Origin: Paenibacillus oenotherae
Lineage (GTDB): Bacteria; Bacillota; Bacilli; Paenibacillales; Paenibacillaceae
Direction of reading: 5' to 3'
DNA length: 64,000 bases
Assembly (NCBI RefSeq): GCF_019443105.1
Contig: NZ_JAHZIJ010000001.1
Location: forward strand, 434,001-498,000
Translations under genes and position numbers: made by a program
Notes under the pieces: generated by a model
The model's database searches: none
What the model saw: only the letters and a program-made list of their open reading frames with translations
Told to the model about the DNA's origin: nothing
Shown: positions 44,193 to 55,000 of the stretch, piece by piece
Layout: each line of letters starts with the position of its first letter
How positions within the stretch are numbered: position 1 is the first letter of the stretch

Positions 44193-44988
44193 GCCCTGCG
44201 CCCACTTTCTCTCTTTCCATGGAATGACGCAGATCCTTTAGACTATGCGTCAAGTTCGTTTCCACACAATCCTCGATCTCATGAGAGTGCTTCACATAAA
44301 ATTTAAGCTTGCCGCTCCCGCCCTTGGGCTCTTCGCCCAGATAGGACCGAATCATCTCCAGATCATGGGAAACCATCAGAAACGTAATATTGTGATGCTG
44401 GTGCATATGTTTGATCAAATGAAAAAAATCTTGCTGAGTCTCCGTATCTATGCCGACGGTAGGCTCATCCAGAATAAGCAGCGCCGGATTATTGATCATG
44501 GCACGCGCCAGAAATGTCCGCTGCTGCTGGCCTCCGGACAGCTGCCCGATCCGCTTGCCCGCAAGATCCTCGATATTCATCGCATGAAGCGCTTCATCGC
44601 ATTTGATCCCATCGGCCTTCGTCACCCTTCGAAACAGCTTGTTTCTGCTGTAAAGGCCTGACATGACGACCTCGCGAACGGTAGCTGGAAACAGTGGATT
44701 AAACACATTCTTCTGCGGCACATAGCCGATCCGGTTCCAATCGCGAAACTCGCCAATCGGCTGGCCAAATAAGTTAACACTGCCGCTGTCGGGCTTCAGC
44801 AGCCCGACAATAATGCGCAGCAGTGTTGTCTTGCCCGCTCCATTAGAGCCGATTAATCCGACGAAATCCCGCTCCCGTACGGCAAATTGCACATGCTCAA
44901 GCACAGGCTTCTGCTGATAAGAGAATGATATGTTCGACAACTCGATCACATTCTGATGACACATTGTTTGCTGCTGATCAGCACGCAT
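44176..44988 (-). CDS. znuC: Zinc ABC transporter ATP-binding protein
   Basis: 270-aa ATPase: Walker A GSNGAGKTTLLR, Q-loop YVPQKN, signature IGQLSGGQQQRTFLARA, Walker B LLILDEPTVGID and switch His in MVSHD. The C-terminal part has extra acidic/His residues. The ATG at 44988 has GGAGTG upstream. It lies 71 bp after znuA. Confidence 0.94.
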   Translation of the reverse strand: MRADQQQTMCHQNVIELSNISFSYQQKPVLEHVQFAVRERDFVGLIGSNGAGKTTLLRIIVGLLKPDSGSVNLFGQPIGEFRDWNRIGYVPQKNVFNPLFPATVREVVMSGLYSRNKLFRRVTKADGIKCDEALHAMNIEDLAGKRIGQLSGGQQQRTFLARAMINNPALLILDEPTVGIDTETQQDFFHLIKHMHQHHNITFLMVSHDLEMIRSYLGEEPKGGSGKLKFYVKHSHEIEDCVETNLTHSLKDLRHSMEREKVGAGLGNNN

Positions 44989-45059
44989 TAAGAATCACTC
45001 CTACTCCCGCGCCCTCTGATGCTTCATTCAAATTGCATAATGACTTGAACCTTGTCTCT

Positions 45060-46091
45060 CTATTGTAATGCCTTCAGCAGATTTTGCAAATTGGCCTCCA
45101 TAAGACTGAGATAGTCGTCGCCGTTCTTCTCCTGATCCGGTGTTAATCCTTCCAGAGGATTCAGCACAAGCGTATCGACGTCCGCCTCTCTTGCCAAAGT
45201 TTTGGCCAGCTCATCCGAGACCAGCTCTTCGAAGAAAATATATTTCACTCCATGCTCTTTGACGAATTTGGATATCTCCAGCAGATCCTGCGCTTTCGGC
45301 TCCGCTTCCGGCGACAAGCCCATAATCGATACCTGGGCAAGCCCGTAATCCCGCGCCAAGTAGCCGAAGGCCTGATGCGACACGACGATATCCTTATGCG
45401 GCGCGGCAGCCAGCTCAGTCTTGAAACGATCATGAAGCGCGGCAAGCTTGTTCGCCAGCTTCTCATAATTCGCCTCATAGTCGGCCTTGTGCGACGCATC
45501 TACCTGTATGAAGCTGTCCAGAACATTGCGAGCCATAATGAGCATGGAATTCGGACTGACCCAAGTATGCGGATCAACATCATGATGATGCCCCTCTTCG
45601 CCCCCATGCGCAGCTTCATCAGCATGAGCGGCTTCATCCTCATGTGCCGCTTCATCCGCATGGTCGGCTTCGCCCTCGTGATCATGCCCCTCTTCCTCAC
45701 TGCCCTTAATTAAAGGGATACCTTTGCTGATCTCTGAAGTGGCCAGCTTGCTGTCCTTGGGCAAGCCCTCCAGAAAATCATCTACCCAGCCTTCCAGTCC
45801 AGCTCCGTTATACAGGAACAGCTGCGCCTTGGCTGCCGTATCCAAATCCCTGCTCTTGGGACTCCAATCATGCGGCTCTACGCCAGCAGGAATCATATTC
45901 ACAACGTTCACCTGGTCCCCGCCAATCTCCTTCGCCAAAAAATAGAGCGGATAGATGCTCGTCACGATATTCGTCTTGCCCTCCACCAGCTTGCTGCCGG
46001 AATCACCGCATCCGGCTAACGCTATAACAGAAATAACAATCATTATTAATGTTAATGGTTTCACACTCATTCTTCCCATTCGTTCTCTCAT
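45060..46091 (-). CDS. znuA: Zinc ABC transporter substrate-binding lipoprotein
   Basis: 343-aa cluster A-I binding protein. The signal ends in the lipobox LAGC, so it is a lipoprotein. Zinc ligands are expected in PHDWSPKS, DPHTWVSP, and VSHQAFGYLARDYG. A His/Glu/Asp/Ala-rich loop (about residues 135-170) contains repeated DEAAH units and is the zinc-capturing loop of ZnuA proteins. The ATG at 46091 follows AGGGG; ATG codons at 46079 and 46070 also fit the signal peptide. A Zur box lies 25 bp upstream. Confidence 0.94.
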   Translation of the reverse strand: MRERMGRMSVKPLTLIMIVISVIALAGCGDSGSKLVEGKTNIVTSIYPLYFLAKEIGGDQVNVVNMIPAGVEPHDWSPKSRDLDTAAKAQLFLYNGAGLEGWVDDFLEGLPKDSKLATSEISKGIPLIKGSEEEGHDHEGEADHADEAAHEDEAAHADEAAHGGEEGHHHDVDPHTWVSPNSMLIMARNVLDSFIQVDASHKADYEANYEKLANKLAALHDRFKTELAAAPHKDIVVSHQAFGYLARDYGLAQVSIMGLSPEAEPKAQDLLEISKFVKEHGVKYIFFEELVSDELAKTLAREADVDTLVLNPLEGLTPDQEKNGDDYLSLMEANLQNLLKALQ

Positions 46092-46115
46092 CGCAGCCCC
46101 TGGCCTCCACCTCTA

Positions 46116-46136
46116 AAATCGTAAACATTACTATTA
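46116..46136 (-). promoter_or_regulatory. Zur box upstream of znuA
   Basis: AAATCGTAAACATTACTATTA matches the Bacillus Zur consensus AAATCGTAATNATTACGATTT at 17 of 20 defined positions. It sits 25 bp upstream of znuA, where a repressor would block transcription of znuACB when zinc is plentiful. Confidence 0.75.
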
Positions 46137-46169
46137 AATTGTATCAGCGGCGTACTGGGCTGTCAATGA

Positions 46170-46204
46170 GAAACCGCCGAAGCACTTGGCCCCGGCGGCG
46201 TAAA
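46170..46204 (-). terminator. Possible metG terminator
   Basis: aaccgccg/cggcggc arms around a 12-base loop just past the metG stop; on the minus strand a short TTTC follows, so it is weak. Confidence 0.45.
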
Positions 46205-46212
46205 GTTCTTAT

Positions 46213-48231
<2,019 letters not shown>

Positions 48232-48246
48232 TTACAAGCTTATGTC

Positions 48247-48545
48247 TGCACAAAAAAAGCTCCCGTCCGCTATGGGACGAAAGCTTATCGCTCACGTGGT
48301 ACCACCCAATTTTCTTCCGCCGGAGCCCAGGGCGTCCGGTGAAAGCTTCATTAGTGCCGTCCGATTGGACAGCAGCCTGGCCGATAACGCGGCCTCGCGT
48401 CCCTCCCTTGCCGTTGCAGCTTCAGCAGCTGACGGTTCGAAAGCGAATTCTCCCGGACCATTTTCCACAAGATGCGCCTTGCCGGTTTCCAGCTTCTCCG
48501 GCTCTCTGGTAAGGGCATTGTCTCTGTACTTATCCGTTCATCGAA
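48247..48545 (-). ncRNA. T-box leader of metG, AUG specifier
   Basis: On the minus strand the leader has Stem I elements (AGAGAGCCGG, then GCTGGAAACCGGC). A GTGGAAAATGG specifier loop places ATG at the complement of 48459-48461. The T-box sequence GGGTGGTACCACGT is at 48294-48307. Uncharged tRNA-Met would pair with the specifier and the T-box and stabilise the antiterminator. It fills the gap between metG and yidD. Confidence 0.88.
48252..48286 (-). terminator. Regulatory terminator of the metG T-box
   Basis: aagctttcgtcc/ggacgggagctt arms followed by T7 on the minus strand, immediately downstream of the T-box sequence. It is exclusive with the antiterminator. Confidence 0.85.
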
Positions 48546-48581
48546 GATTCCAGTATATTGAACTCTCTTGCTTGCTACAAA

Positions 48582-48845
48582 CTATACCGAATCAGCAGCA
48601 CCGCTGTCAAGAGCGGCAGCCCGCTCCTCCCGCGTAGGCGGAACATGGTCGATGCCTCCGGGATGGAAAGGGTGGCAGCGGCAAATTCTCCGGACGGCTA
48701 GCCAGCTGCCCCGCAGCGGCCCATGCTTCTCGATCGCTTGCAGCGCATATTCGGAGCAGGTCGGGTAGAAGCGGCAGGTCGGCGGCTTCAGGGGCGATAT
48801 AACCTTACGATATGCATATATAGGCGCCTTTAATATTCTCCGCAT
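48582..48845 (-). CDS. yidD: Membrane protein insertion efficiency factor YidD
   Basis: About 87 aa: [56 protein letters not shown] are the YidD family motifs with three conserved cysteine positions. It assists YidC-dependent insertion at the inner face of the membrane. The ATG at 48845 has AAGGAGG upstream. An unusual place next to the metG leader; it is normally near rpmH/yidC but is often elsewhere in Firmicutes. Confidence 0.93.
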   Translation of the reverse strand: MRRILKAPIYAYRKVISPLKPPTCRFYPTCSEYALQAIEKHGPLRGSWLAVRRICRCHPFHPGGIDHVPPTREERAAALDSGAADSV

Positions 48846-48934
48846 CGCTGCCTCCTTCTCATGAACCACACTCTAGCTGCTATTGTTGCATTCTACTCCG
48901 CTCATTTTACCATAGTTACAACGCCAATCCTAAT

Positions 48935-48982
48935 AAAAAGCCTCCTCTTGGCTGCATGAGCGTGCAGCTTGCAAGAGGAGGC
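48935..48982 (-). terminator. Terminator of the stalk-domain protein gene
   Basis: Long arms gcctcctcttg/caagaggaggc with an inner gctgca/tgcagc helix; on the minus strand TTTTTATT follows. 31 bp beyond the stop. Confidence 0.85.
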
Positions 48983-49012
48983 CCGATGGAATTATAAGTG
49001 CAAAAGCGTCAT

Positions 49013-50998
49013 CTACCAGCGTTCTTCCGGCAGCGGCAGAAACATCATTGCAACCGGCATGTTGCCGCCAGCCGCAGGTGTGAAGACGATCTCCAGCGAT
49101 TCTTCCTTGTCGCCCGTACGATAGAGCACGCCAGCCTCATTGTTGTTCTTCAGAATGCTGTTGGTCGTAGCCTTGACGACCTGACCGTTAACGATAAACG
49201 CTCCTGTATATTCACCGCCGCGGCCATTCAGCGCAATCAGTGTATTAGGCGCTACATGCGGCAGCTTGAGCGTGTACAGAACGCCGTAGTTGCCGAAATT
49301 CAGCTGCAGCTCGCCGTTCGTATAATCGATGCCGTCTTGAAACGTGTCAATCTTGCGGTCGCCAAGCATAATGCGCTGCGGCTCAAGTCCGAGCGTCTCC
49401 GTAATTTCAATAACCCGGTTAGCCCCGTTGAAGGTACCACGCGTATGCTTATCATCCCGCGGCATCACCTTCAAATTCGGCAGCTCGACAAGCGGCAGCT
49501 TCTTCTCTGCAACAATTACGACACTATACTGGAGCTCTTGATCGGAGTATATATCAGCGTATGCCGAGAACACTTGATCCTGCTTGAGCGGCACCTTCGA
49601 TATCTCCGGCAAAATAACGACAGATTGCTTAGGCCCGATCTTCGTCCATTTCGGCGATTCATTGGCAATGAGCGATTCCAGGTAACGCGCGGTGGAGAAT
49701 TTGCCTGCATTCACTACATAAGGGTCCGGCCCGCCCACGCCGATTGAGCTTGTATTCACATTAACCGCAGTGCTGTTCAGATTCGTTGCCACAAGATAGA
49801 TTTTGACAGGATAACCGATCTTGTTCAAATGGTGGAACATGAAACGAACCTGTCCTGTAATCTGATCCTGATAAGCGATTCCTTCTTCAATGAGCGTCTC
49901 CGGGCTGTTGCTTCTCACCATCTGAGCCGTATCGGATTGAATCGTATACGGGAGCGCTGTCGCGTTGAGTACAGAGGCGCCGTCAATTGCGAATTTATCC
50001 CCGATCCGGGTGAACAGCTTCGCATATTCATCCCGCGTATACAGCACTTCGGTCGTTACCGTGAACGTCTTGCTAACCGAGTGCGACAATCCGTGACGGT
50101 CTGTAACCTCAAGCGTTACCGTCTTCTCACCGGCGTCGAAGAACACATTCTCGCCCTCTTTGCCCGTCCAGTCTCCTGACCATTTGCGAGTTACAATCGC
50201 ATTCTCATCATCATAGCTGAACTCATTGAATGTGACCTGCTCCCCAATCCGGTACTGCGACTTCTCCGTGGAGAAGTCCGCTACCGGCGGCTGATTCGGA
50301 GCTTTAACCACAATAGTAACGGAATATGGCTCGCTCCACAGTCCGTTACTATCGCGAACCTGTCTGGATACCGTATACGTACCGGGCTCCGGAAAAATCT
50401 CCATCTTGCCTTCCCACACGTCTTCTACGAAAGGATAGCCTGTGCTGTTCGTCGAACGGTCGATATAGTTCACATAGGTCTCACCCGCGTAAATCTCCGC
50501 AGGCTGCACTTCAAAGTTAGCCGTTGGCAGCACTTGCGCATTCCAAGTCAATGTGATGATATTGCCGCTAAGAAGCAGATTGCTTTCCGTAATCTGCGAC
50601 CAGGCACGCAGCGGAACCATCAATGAACCGCCCTGTACATATGGCGCGACAAGAGCAGTGGCCGAAACGCCATCCTTCCACAACGTCTTGTTCCCAATCT
50701 TGAAGCGGATCTCTCCCTTACTGCTCTTCGCGATCGATTCCTTCTTCGCCGCATCATACGAGATCGTATATCCATAACGCTCGGCGATAGATTTGAACGG
50801 GATAAATGTCGTCCCCTTCACCACCGTAATGGGCTGAGGCGATTTATAAGCAGCCCCGTTATGGGTAATAACGTTGCTCTTCATCTTCACAACCAGCTTA
50901 TCGGACATCTGTCCCTGTGCGGTTGCCCTTTCTACAGACAGACCGGCAATTGGAATAAACAATAACGATAAGATCAAAAACCATTTCAGCGATTTCAT
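49013..50998 (-). CDS. Secreted stalk-domain (copper amine oxidase N-like) protein with PKD-like repeats
   Basis: 661-aa exported protein. Signal peptide at residues 1-28 (LKWFLILSLLFIPIAGLS...ATAQ). The stalk domain (about 35-150) has PITVVKGTTFIPFKSIAERYG and GGSLMVPLRAWSQI. Two PKD-like Ig domains follow (about 155-235 with PAEIYAGETYVNYIDRST, and 240-320 with PVADFSTEKSQYRIGEQVTF). The remaining ~340 residues are beta-rich and unrecognised. No catalytic motif is seen; cell-surface or matrix adhesion is a guess. Single-gene unit with its own terminator. Confidence 0.8.
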   Translation of the reverse strand: MKSLKWFLILSLLFIPIAGLSVERATAQGQMSDKLVVKMKSNVITHNGAAYKSPQPITVVKGTTFIPFKSIAERYGYTISYDAAKKESIAKSSKGEIRFKIGNKTLWKDGVSATALVAPYVQGGSLMVPLRAWSQITESNLLLSGNIITLTWNAQVLPTANFEVQPAEIYAGETYVNYIDRSTNSTGYPFVEDVWEGKMEIFPEPGTYTVSRQVRDSNGLWSEPYSVTIVVKAPNQPPVADFSTEKSQYRIGEQVTFNEFSYDDENAIVTRKWSGDWTGKEGENVFFDAGEKTVTLEVTDRHGLSHSVSKTFTVTTEVLYTRDEYAKLFTRIGDKFAIDGASVLNATALPYTIQSDTAQMVRSNSPETLIEEGIAYQDQITGQVRFMFHHLNKIGYPVKIYLVATNLNSTAVNVNTSSIGVGGPDPYVVNAGKFSTARYLESLIANESPKWTKIGPKQSVVILPEISKVPLKQDQVFSAYADIYSDQELQYSVVIVAEKKLPLVELPNLKVMPRDDKHTRGTFNGANRVIEITETLGLEPQRIMLGDRKIDTFQDGIDYTNGELQLNFGNYGVLYTLKLPHVAPNTLIALNGRGGEYTGAFIVNGQVVKATTNSILKNNNEAGVLYRTGDKEESLEIVFTPAAGGNMPVAMMFLPLPEERW

Positions 50999-51169
50999 GC
51001 TCCGTCTCCTTTATCTCTTTAATGCAGCTTGTTACCTGTCAAGATGGCTCAAGTCATGCGCTCATGACCTGTTAAACGCCATTTTGAAGGGAAAAGTTGC
51101 GCAAAAGCGGAGATCGGACATCAATTGGTCACATTTGCCGTGCCTATCGACTTCCTATTCGAAGCCCTA

Positions 51170-51388
51170 TCAACCGTTCACTTTCATGTTCATAACGAAG
51201 CTGAATGCCATCGCAACGAACGCTGCAACGGTGAGAATTCCAACGATCAACCGAATGGATGACAAGCGCCGAATACGCTCCGGATTTTGCTCCTGCCGCG
51301 CAGTCGTTAACGCGCGATGCGCGAATAAGAAGATAATAAGCAGCGCAACGAATACCATGTTAATCAAGAACCATAACTGTGCCCACAT
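51170..51388 (-). CDS. Hypothetical two-helix membrane protein
   Basis: Not recognised. About 72 aa from MWAQLWFLINMVFVALLIIFLF, with helices at about 4-24 and 48-68 and a basic loop (HRALTTARQEQNPERIRRLSS) between. The ATG at 51388 has AGGAGGGG 5 bp upstream, so it is likely translated. It stands between the stalk protein and the ABC exporter, in the same direction as both. Confidence 0.65.
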   Translation of the reverse strand: MWAQLWFLINMVFVALLIIFLFAHRALTTARQEQNPERIRRLSSIRLIVGILTVAAFVAMAFSFVMNMKVNG

Positions 51389-51502
51389 AACAACCCCTCC
51401 TGCTAATCGATCTTGATTCACCAGAATCAACTAGACAAGACTGTAACCGATCCCTGGCAGGAATGCAACTTTCTTTGCAGCAGCTTATTGCGCAGCCGTG
51501 TA

Positions 51503-52666
51503 CTAAACCGTTTTCTTGCTCGGTTGCAGAACAACAGATCCGAACGCCAGCAGTACAGCGGCGAATAGAAGCAATATCCCCAGCGGGAGCAGCACATCCC
51601 TAAGCGCATTCCCGAACGCCAGCTTGCCGATCGCTTCCAGCGCCCATTTCTGCGGCATGAAATTAGCCAGCTTCTGGATGTATGGAGGCATCATGCCGAT
51701 TGGCACGAAGCACCCGCCCAGCAGACAGCTTGGCGTAACGATCAGATTCTGGATCTGCGACAGCTGATTGACATTGCTCACCAGACCTGCAACGGCTGTA
51801 GCAATTCCGACTGCTGCCAGCAGAAAGCATTCCAGCACGATAAAATGCGGGAGGAAATCAACACCGTAATCGTATTGGAATATCCATTCCGTCACGATTA
51901 GCATCAGCAGCAGCTGGATCGTTCCGACCAGCAGGCTGCCAATGAAGTTGCCTGCTGCGATAGAGTAGCTCCGAATCGGGGCTGCGAACATCCGGGACAT
52001 CGTCCGCTGCTCCCTGTCCTCCATCACCACTTGAATGGCCCCATTGATAGCCATCATAAGGAACATGAGAATAACACCCGTTATAAGCACATTTCTGCTC
52101 CCCGTCGATCCATCCTCATTAAGCGGCGTAATCGACAACGCTGCCGGCCGGTTGTTCGTTTCCGCTAGCAGCTGTTTCAGCATAGCCGCCCGCTTCGGCC
52201 CCTCCTCCGAATGCAGGGCGGAAAGTCTCGCATACTTCGCGGCCTGGCCCGCTTCCGAAGACAGCCTCTGCTCCAGCGCAGCGTTCCACAGCTGCTCGCT
52301 TAGACGGTACAGCTTAACCTCCGGCAGCTTCCCATCCAGCAATGAAGCCGTGTAATCTGGCGGGATATATACGGCGGCATCAGCCCGGCTGTCCGTGACG
52401 GCAGACCTAAGCTCCCCGGCATTGCTGCCGAGATTGTTCTGCAGCTGGTAGCCCCCCATCTCTTCCAACGACGAGACCAACGCCGCTCCCAGCGGGCCTT
52501 CATCCGCATTCCACAAGGCAATAACGCGAGGACTTTCTACCGATGTGCCGAATAGCAGCACAATACCAGACAGCACGAGAGCAGGAAGCAGTACGAGCAT
52601 GAGGAATCCTTTCGGCTGGCCTATCGTCCGTTTCAATATATTGGCGGCAATCGTCAGGCTATGCAT
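51503..52666 (-). CDS. ABC-2 type exporter permease, second subunit (LnrN-like)
   Basis: 387 aa. An N-terminal helix (PKGFLMLVLLPALVLSGIVLLFG), a ~150-residue extracytoplasmic domain, then five helices at the C-terminal end (LITGVILMFLMMAINGAIQVV; FIGSLLVGTIQLLLMLIVTEW and others). The EDREQRTMSRMFAAPIRS loop is the coupling region of ABC-2 permeases. It overlaps the preceding permease by 8 bp. With the ATPase and the two-component system it resembles the B. subtilis LnrJKLMN linearmycin-resistance locus. Confidence 0.85.
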   Translation of the reverse strand: MHSLTIAANILKRTIGQPKGFLMLVLLPALVLSGIVLLFGTSVESPRVIALWNADEGPLGAALVSSLEEMGGYQLQNNLGSNAGELRSAVTDSRADAAVYIPPDYTASLLDGKLPEVKLYRLSEQLWNAALEQRLSSEAGQAAKYARLSALHSEEGPKRAAMLKQLLAETNNRPAALSITPLNEDGSTGSRNVLITGVILMFLMMAINGAIQVVMEDREQRTMSRMFAAPIRSYSIAAGNFIGSLLVGTIQLLLMLIVTEWIFQYDYGVDFLPHFIVLECFLLAAVGIATAVAGLVSNVNQLSQIQNLIVTPSCLLGGCFVPIGMMPPYIQKLANFMPQKWALEAIGKLAFGNALRDVLLPLGILLLFAAVLLAFGSVVLQPSKKTV

Positions 52667-53813
52667 GCAGGCTCACCACTTTCTTCAGCCTTGCAAAGGC
52701 GAGAATAAGGAGCACGGCTGTAATCATGGCAAGAATCCCTATCCCTTGCCAGATCACGGTTGTTTCGCTCTCTTCCATAATTCGTTTAATCGTCATCACT
52801 GCCCAGTGATTAATCGTAAATTTGCCGATATTCAGCACATTCTGGTTCAAATCGGCAATCATCCCGCCAGTGAGGAATGTCATCAGCACGGTAACGGTGG
52901 AGAAAATCGATTGTGTCGCCTTGCTCGTTCCGACGATAGAAGCAATGACCAGGCTAAGGCCAATCGCGCACATGGATGTGAGCAGACACGCCAGAACGAG
53001 CAGACCGAGATGATTCCCCCAGCTTACGCCGAATATTTGCCAGGAGAACACAATAATGATGCCCGCCTGCAGGACGGCAAAAATACCTGTTCCGGTCAAT
53101 TTGCCAAGCACAATAATCCAGAAGGGCTGCGGGGCTGCGTACAATCTTGCCAACGTCCCCTTCTCCTTCTCCTGAAGCAAGGACAATGCGGCGGGCATTC
53201 CCGAGTAGAGCAGGAACATGACCAGATAAGCGCCCGCATAATATTGAATGGCCGAGACGCTGCCGAAGACCGCTTTTCCCTCGCCTGCAAACTCTGTGCT
53301 GATTCGCGCCACTATTTCCTCCGATTCCGTCCTCTGCTCCAGCCCCTCTCCAGCCCCGGCCAGCATGATCGCACGTCTTGTCTCCAGCTCTTTCAGAAAG
53401 GAACCGGCTGTCTCCTCAGCCATCAGATTCTCATTATCCAGCCGTCCCGGATAAGCGGTCCAAACCGCCTCCCCACCTGCCAGAAACTTCTCCGAGAAAT
53501 CCTCTGGAACGATGAAGCCATAGTCCACGCTCCCCTCCCGCAGCTGGTTCAGCACCTCCTCCCTGGATGAGGCAAATTTCACGATCATAAGCCCGGCCGT
53601 TCGCTCATCCTGCAGAAATGCTTCAATCTCCTTGCTTAGTGGTCCGCGGTCAGCGATATGCATCGCTACCTGAACCGGCTTCATCTGATTATCGAATACA
53701 GTGCCAAGCAGGAAAATAAGAAATAACGGCAGTATTAGCATAATAATTACGACTGACCGCAGCCTCAGAATCTGGATCAGCTCATACCAGGCCATTGTGA
53801 TCCAAGCTTGCAT
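52659..53813 (-). CDS. ABC-2 type exporter permease, first subunit (LnrM-like)
   Basis: 384 aa with the same plan as its neighbour: helix near residues 20-42, a large outer domain, and five C-terminal helices. LLQEKEKGTLARLYAAPQPF is the coupling loop. The two permeases probably form a heterodimer. The ATG at 53813 has GAGGAGAG upstream. 55 bp after the ATPase gene. Confidence 0.85.
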   Translation of the reverse strand: MQAWITMAWYELIQILRLRSVVIIMLILPLFLIFLLGTVFDNQMKPVQVAMHIADRGPLSKEIEAFLQDERTAGLMIVKFASSREEVLNQLREGSVDYGFIVPEDFSEKFLAGGEAVWTAYPGRLDNENLMAEETAGSFLKELETRRAIMLAGAGEGLEQRTESEEIVARISTEFAGEGKAVFGSVSAIQYYAGAYLVMFLLYSGMPAALSLLQEKEKGTLARLYAAPQPFWIIVLGKLTGTGIFAVLQAGIIIVFSWQIFGVSWGNHLGLLVLACLLTSMCAIGLSLVIASIVGTSKATQSIFSTVTVLMTFLTGGMIADLNQNVLNIGKFTINHWAVMTIKRIMEESETTVIWQGIGILAMITAVLLILAFARLKKVVSLHA

Positions 53814-53868
53814 AAAAGTTCTCTCCTCTCGACTCTTTCTCTCTTCGATCTCTTATCTCTCCGCTTGC

Positions 53869-54813
53869 TTATCCACGATCTCTCAGCGTGCGCCCGGTCA
53901 GCTGCAAAAATAACGATTCCAAATCCGTCTCGACACGGGACAGCTTGAGGAGCGCCGCACCATGCTTGTGCAGAATGAACAGCAGATCCTGCAAGGCGGT
54001 GGTTGATTCATCCAGCACGACCTCAAGTGTCTGCGCATCCGTTACCATCACCGATCGCAATCTCGGATGCTCGCGCATCTCCATCAGCATCGTTTCTTCC
54101 ATGCGATCAAGCTCCAGCAGCAGCTTCTCCTCTTGACCCGACTGTTTGCGAAGCTCCTCCTTCGTGCCCAGTGCGATGAGGCGTCCGCGATCCATAATGC
54201 CGACCCTTGTGCTGATCGCCTCCACTTCCTCCATATAGTGGCTCGTATAGATAACCGTCGATCCCAGCTTGTTTAATGTCCGCACAGAATCCAGAATGTG
54301 ATTGCGGGACTGCGGATCGATGCCGACCGTCGGTTCGTCCATAATAATAAGCTTGGGCCGATGCATAATGGCGCAAGCGATATTCAGCCTCCGCTTCATC
54401 CCCCCTGAGAATGTTGCAGGCTTCGCTTTGGCCCGGTCCAATAGTCCGACAAACTCCAGCGACTCCGCTACCCGCTCCCTCAGCAGGCTGCCTCTCAATC
54501 CGTACAGCTTAGCGAAAAAAGCCACGTTCTCCTCCGCCGTCAAGGTTTCATATATAGCGAGCTCCTGCGGCACAAGTCCAATGAGGCGCTTCACAGCCAG
54601 CGGCTCCTTGCGGATGGAATGTCCGCCGACCCTTACATCTCCCGCGCTGGCTCCCAGCAGACCGGCAAGAATATGAATCGTCGTGCTTTTGCCCGCCCCA
54701 TTCGGGCCGAGAAGGCCGAATATTTCCCCTTCTTCTATCACCAGCGACAGATGATTAACGGACAGTGCAGCATCATATTTTTTCACAACCTCATCAAAAA
54801 CGACCATGCTCAT
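53869..54813 (-). CDS. ABC exporter ATP-binding protein (LnrL-like)
   Basis: 314 aa ATPase of the ABC-2 (DrrA/NatA) type: Walker A GPNGAGKSTTIH, signature ATFSGGMKRRLNIACAI, Walker B LIIMDEPTVGID, switch VIYTSHYMEEVEAI, and a ~90-residue C-terminal regulatory domain. It drives the two adjacent permeases. The ATG at 54813 has GGGGAG upstream. It is divergent from the sensor kinase gene. Confidence 0.9.
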   Translation of the reverse strand: MSMVVFDEVVKKYDAALSVNHLSLVIEEGEIFGLLGPNGAGKSTTIHILAGLLGASAGDVRVGGHSIRKEPLAVKRLIGLVPQELAIYETLTAEENVAFFAKLYGLRGSLLRERVAESLEFVGLLDRAKAKPATFSGGMKRRLNIACAIMHRPKLIIMDEPTVGIDPQSRNHILDSVRTLNKLGSTVIYTSHYMEEVEAISTRVGIMDRGRLIALGTKEELRKQSGQEEKLLLELDRMEETMLMEMREHPRLRSVMVTDAQTLEVVLDESTTALQDLLFILHKHGAALLKLSRVETDLESLFLQLTGRTLRDRG

Positions 54814-54960
54814 CGCAGTAAGCTCCCCTCGTAATTCTGATATCTCTATTGTAAGCAGCGGCAGACTGCTTTACATGTCCGAATCGTCACTGCACAGATA
54901 TGACAAAAGTCATTTTATAAGTCTTCCTCCTCTTATTGCCGCTCGGGGAACGGATCAATA

Positions 54961-54969
54961 TGCTATAAT
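54961..54969 (+). promoter_or_regulatory. Extended -10 promoter of the sensor kinase operon
   Basis: TGCTATAAT is a perfect extended -10, 31 bp upstream of the kinase ATG at 55001. A TTGCCG at 54936 is 22 bp away, too far to be a standard -35. Confidence 0.55.
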
Positions 54970-55000
54970 AGGTTCACTTATGATGGGCCGGAGGGCTGCA

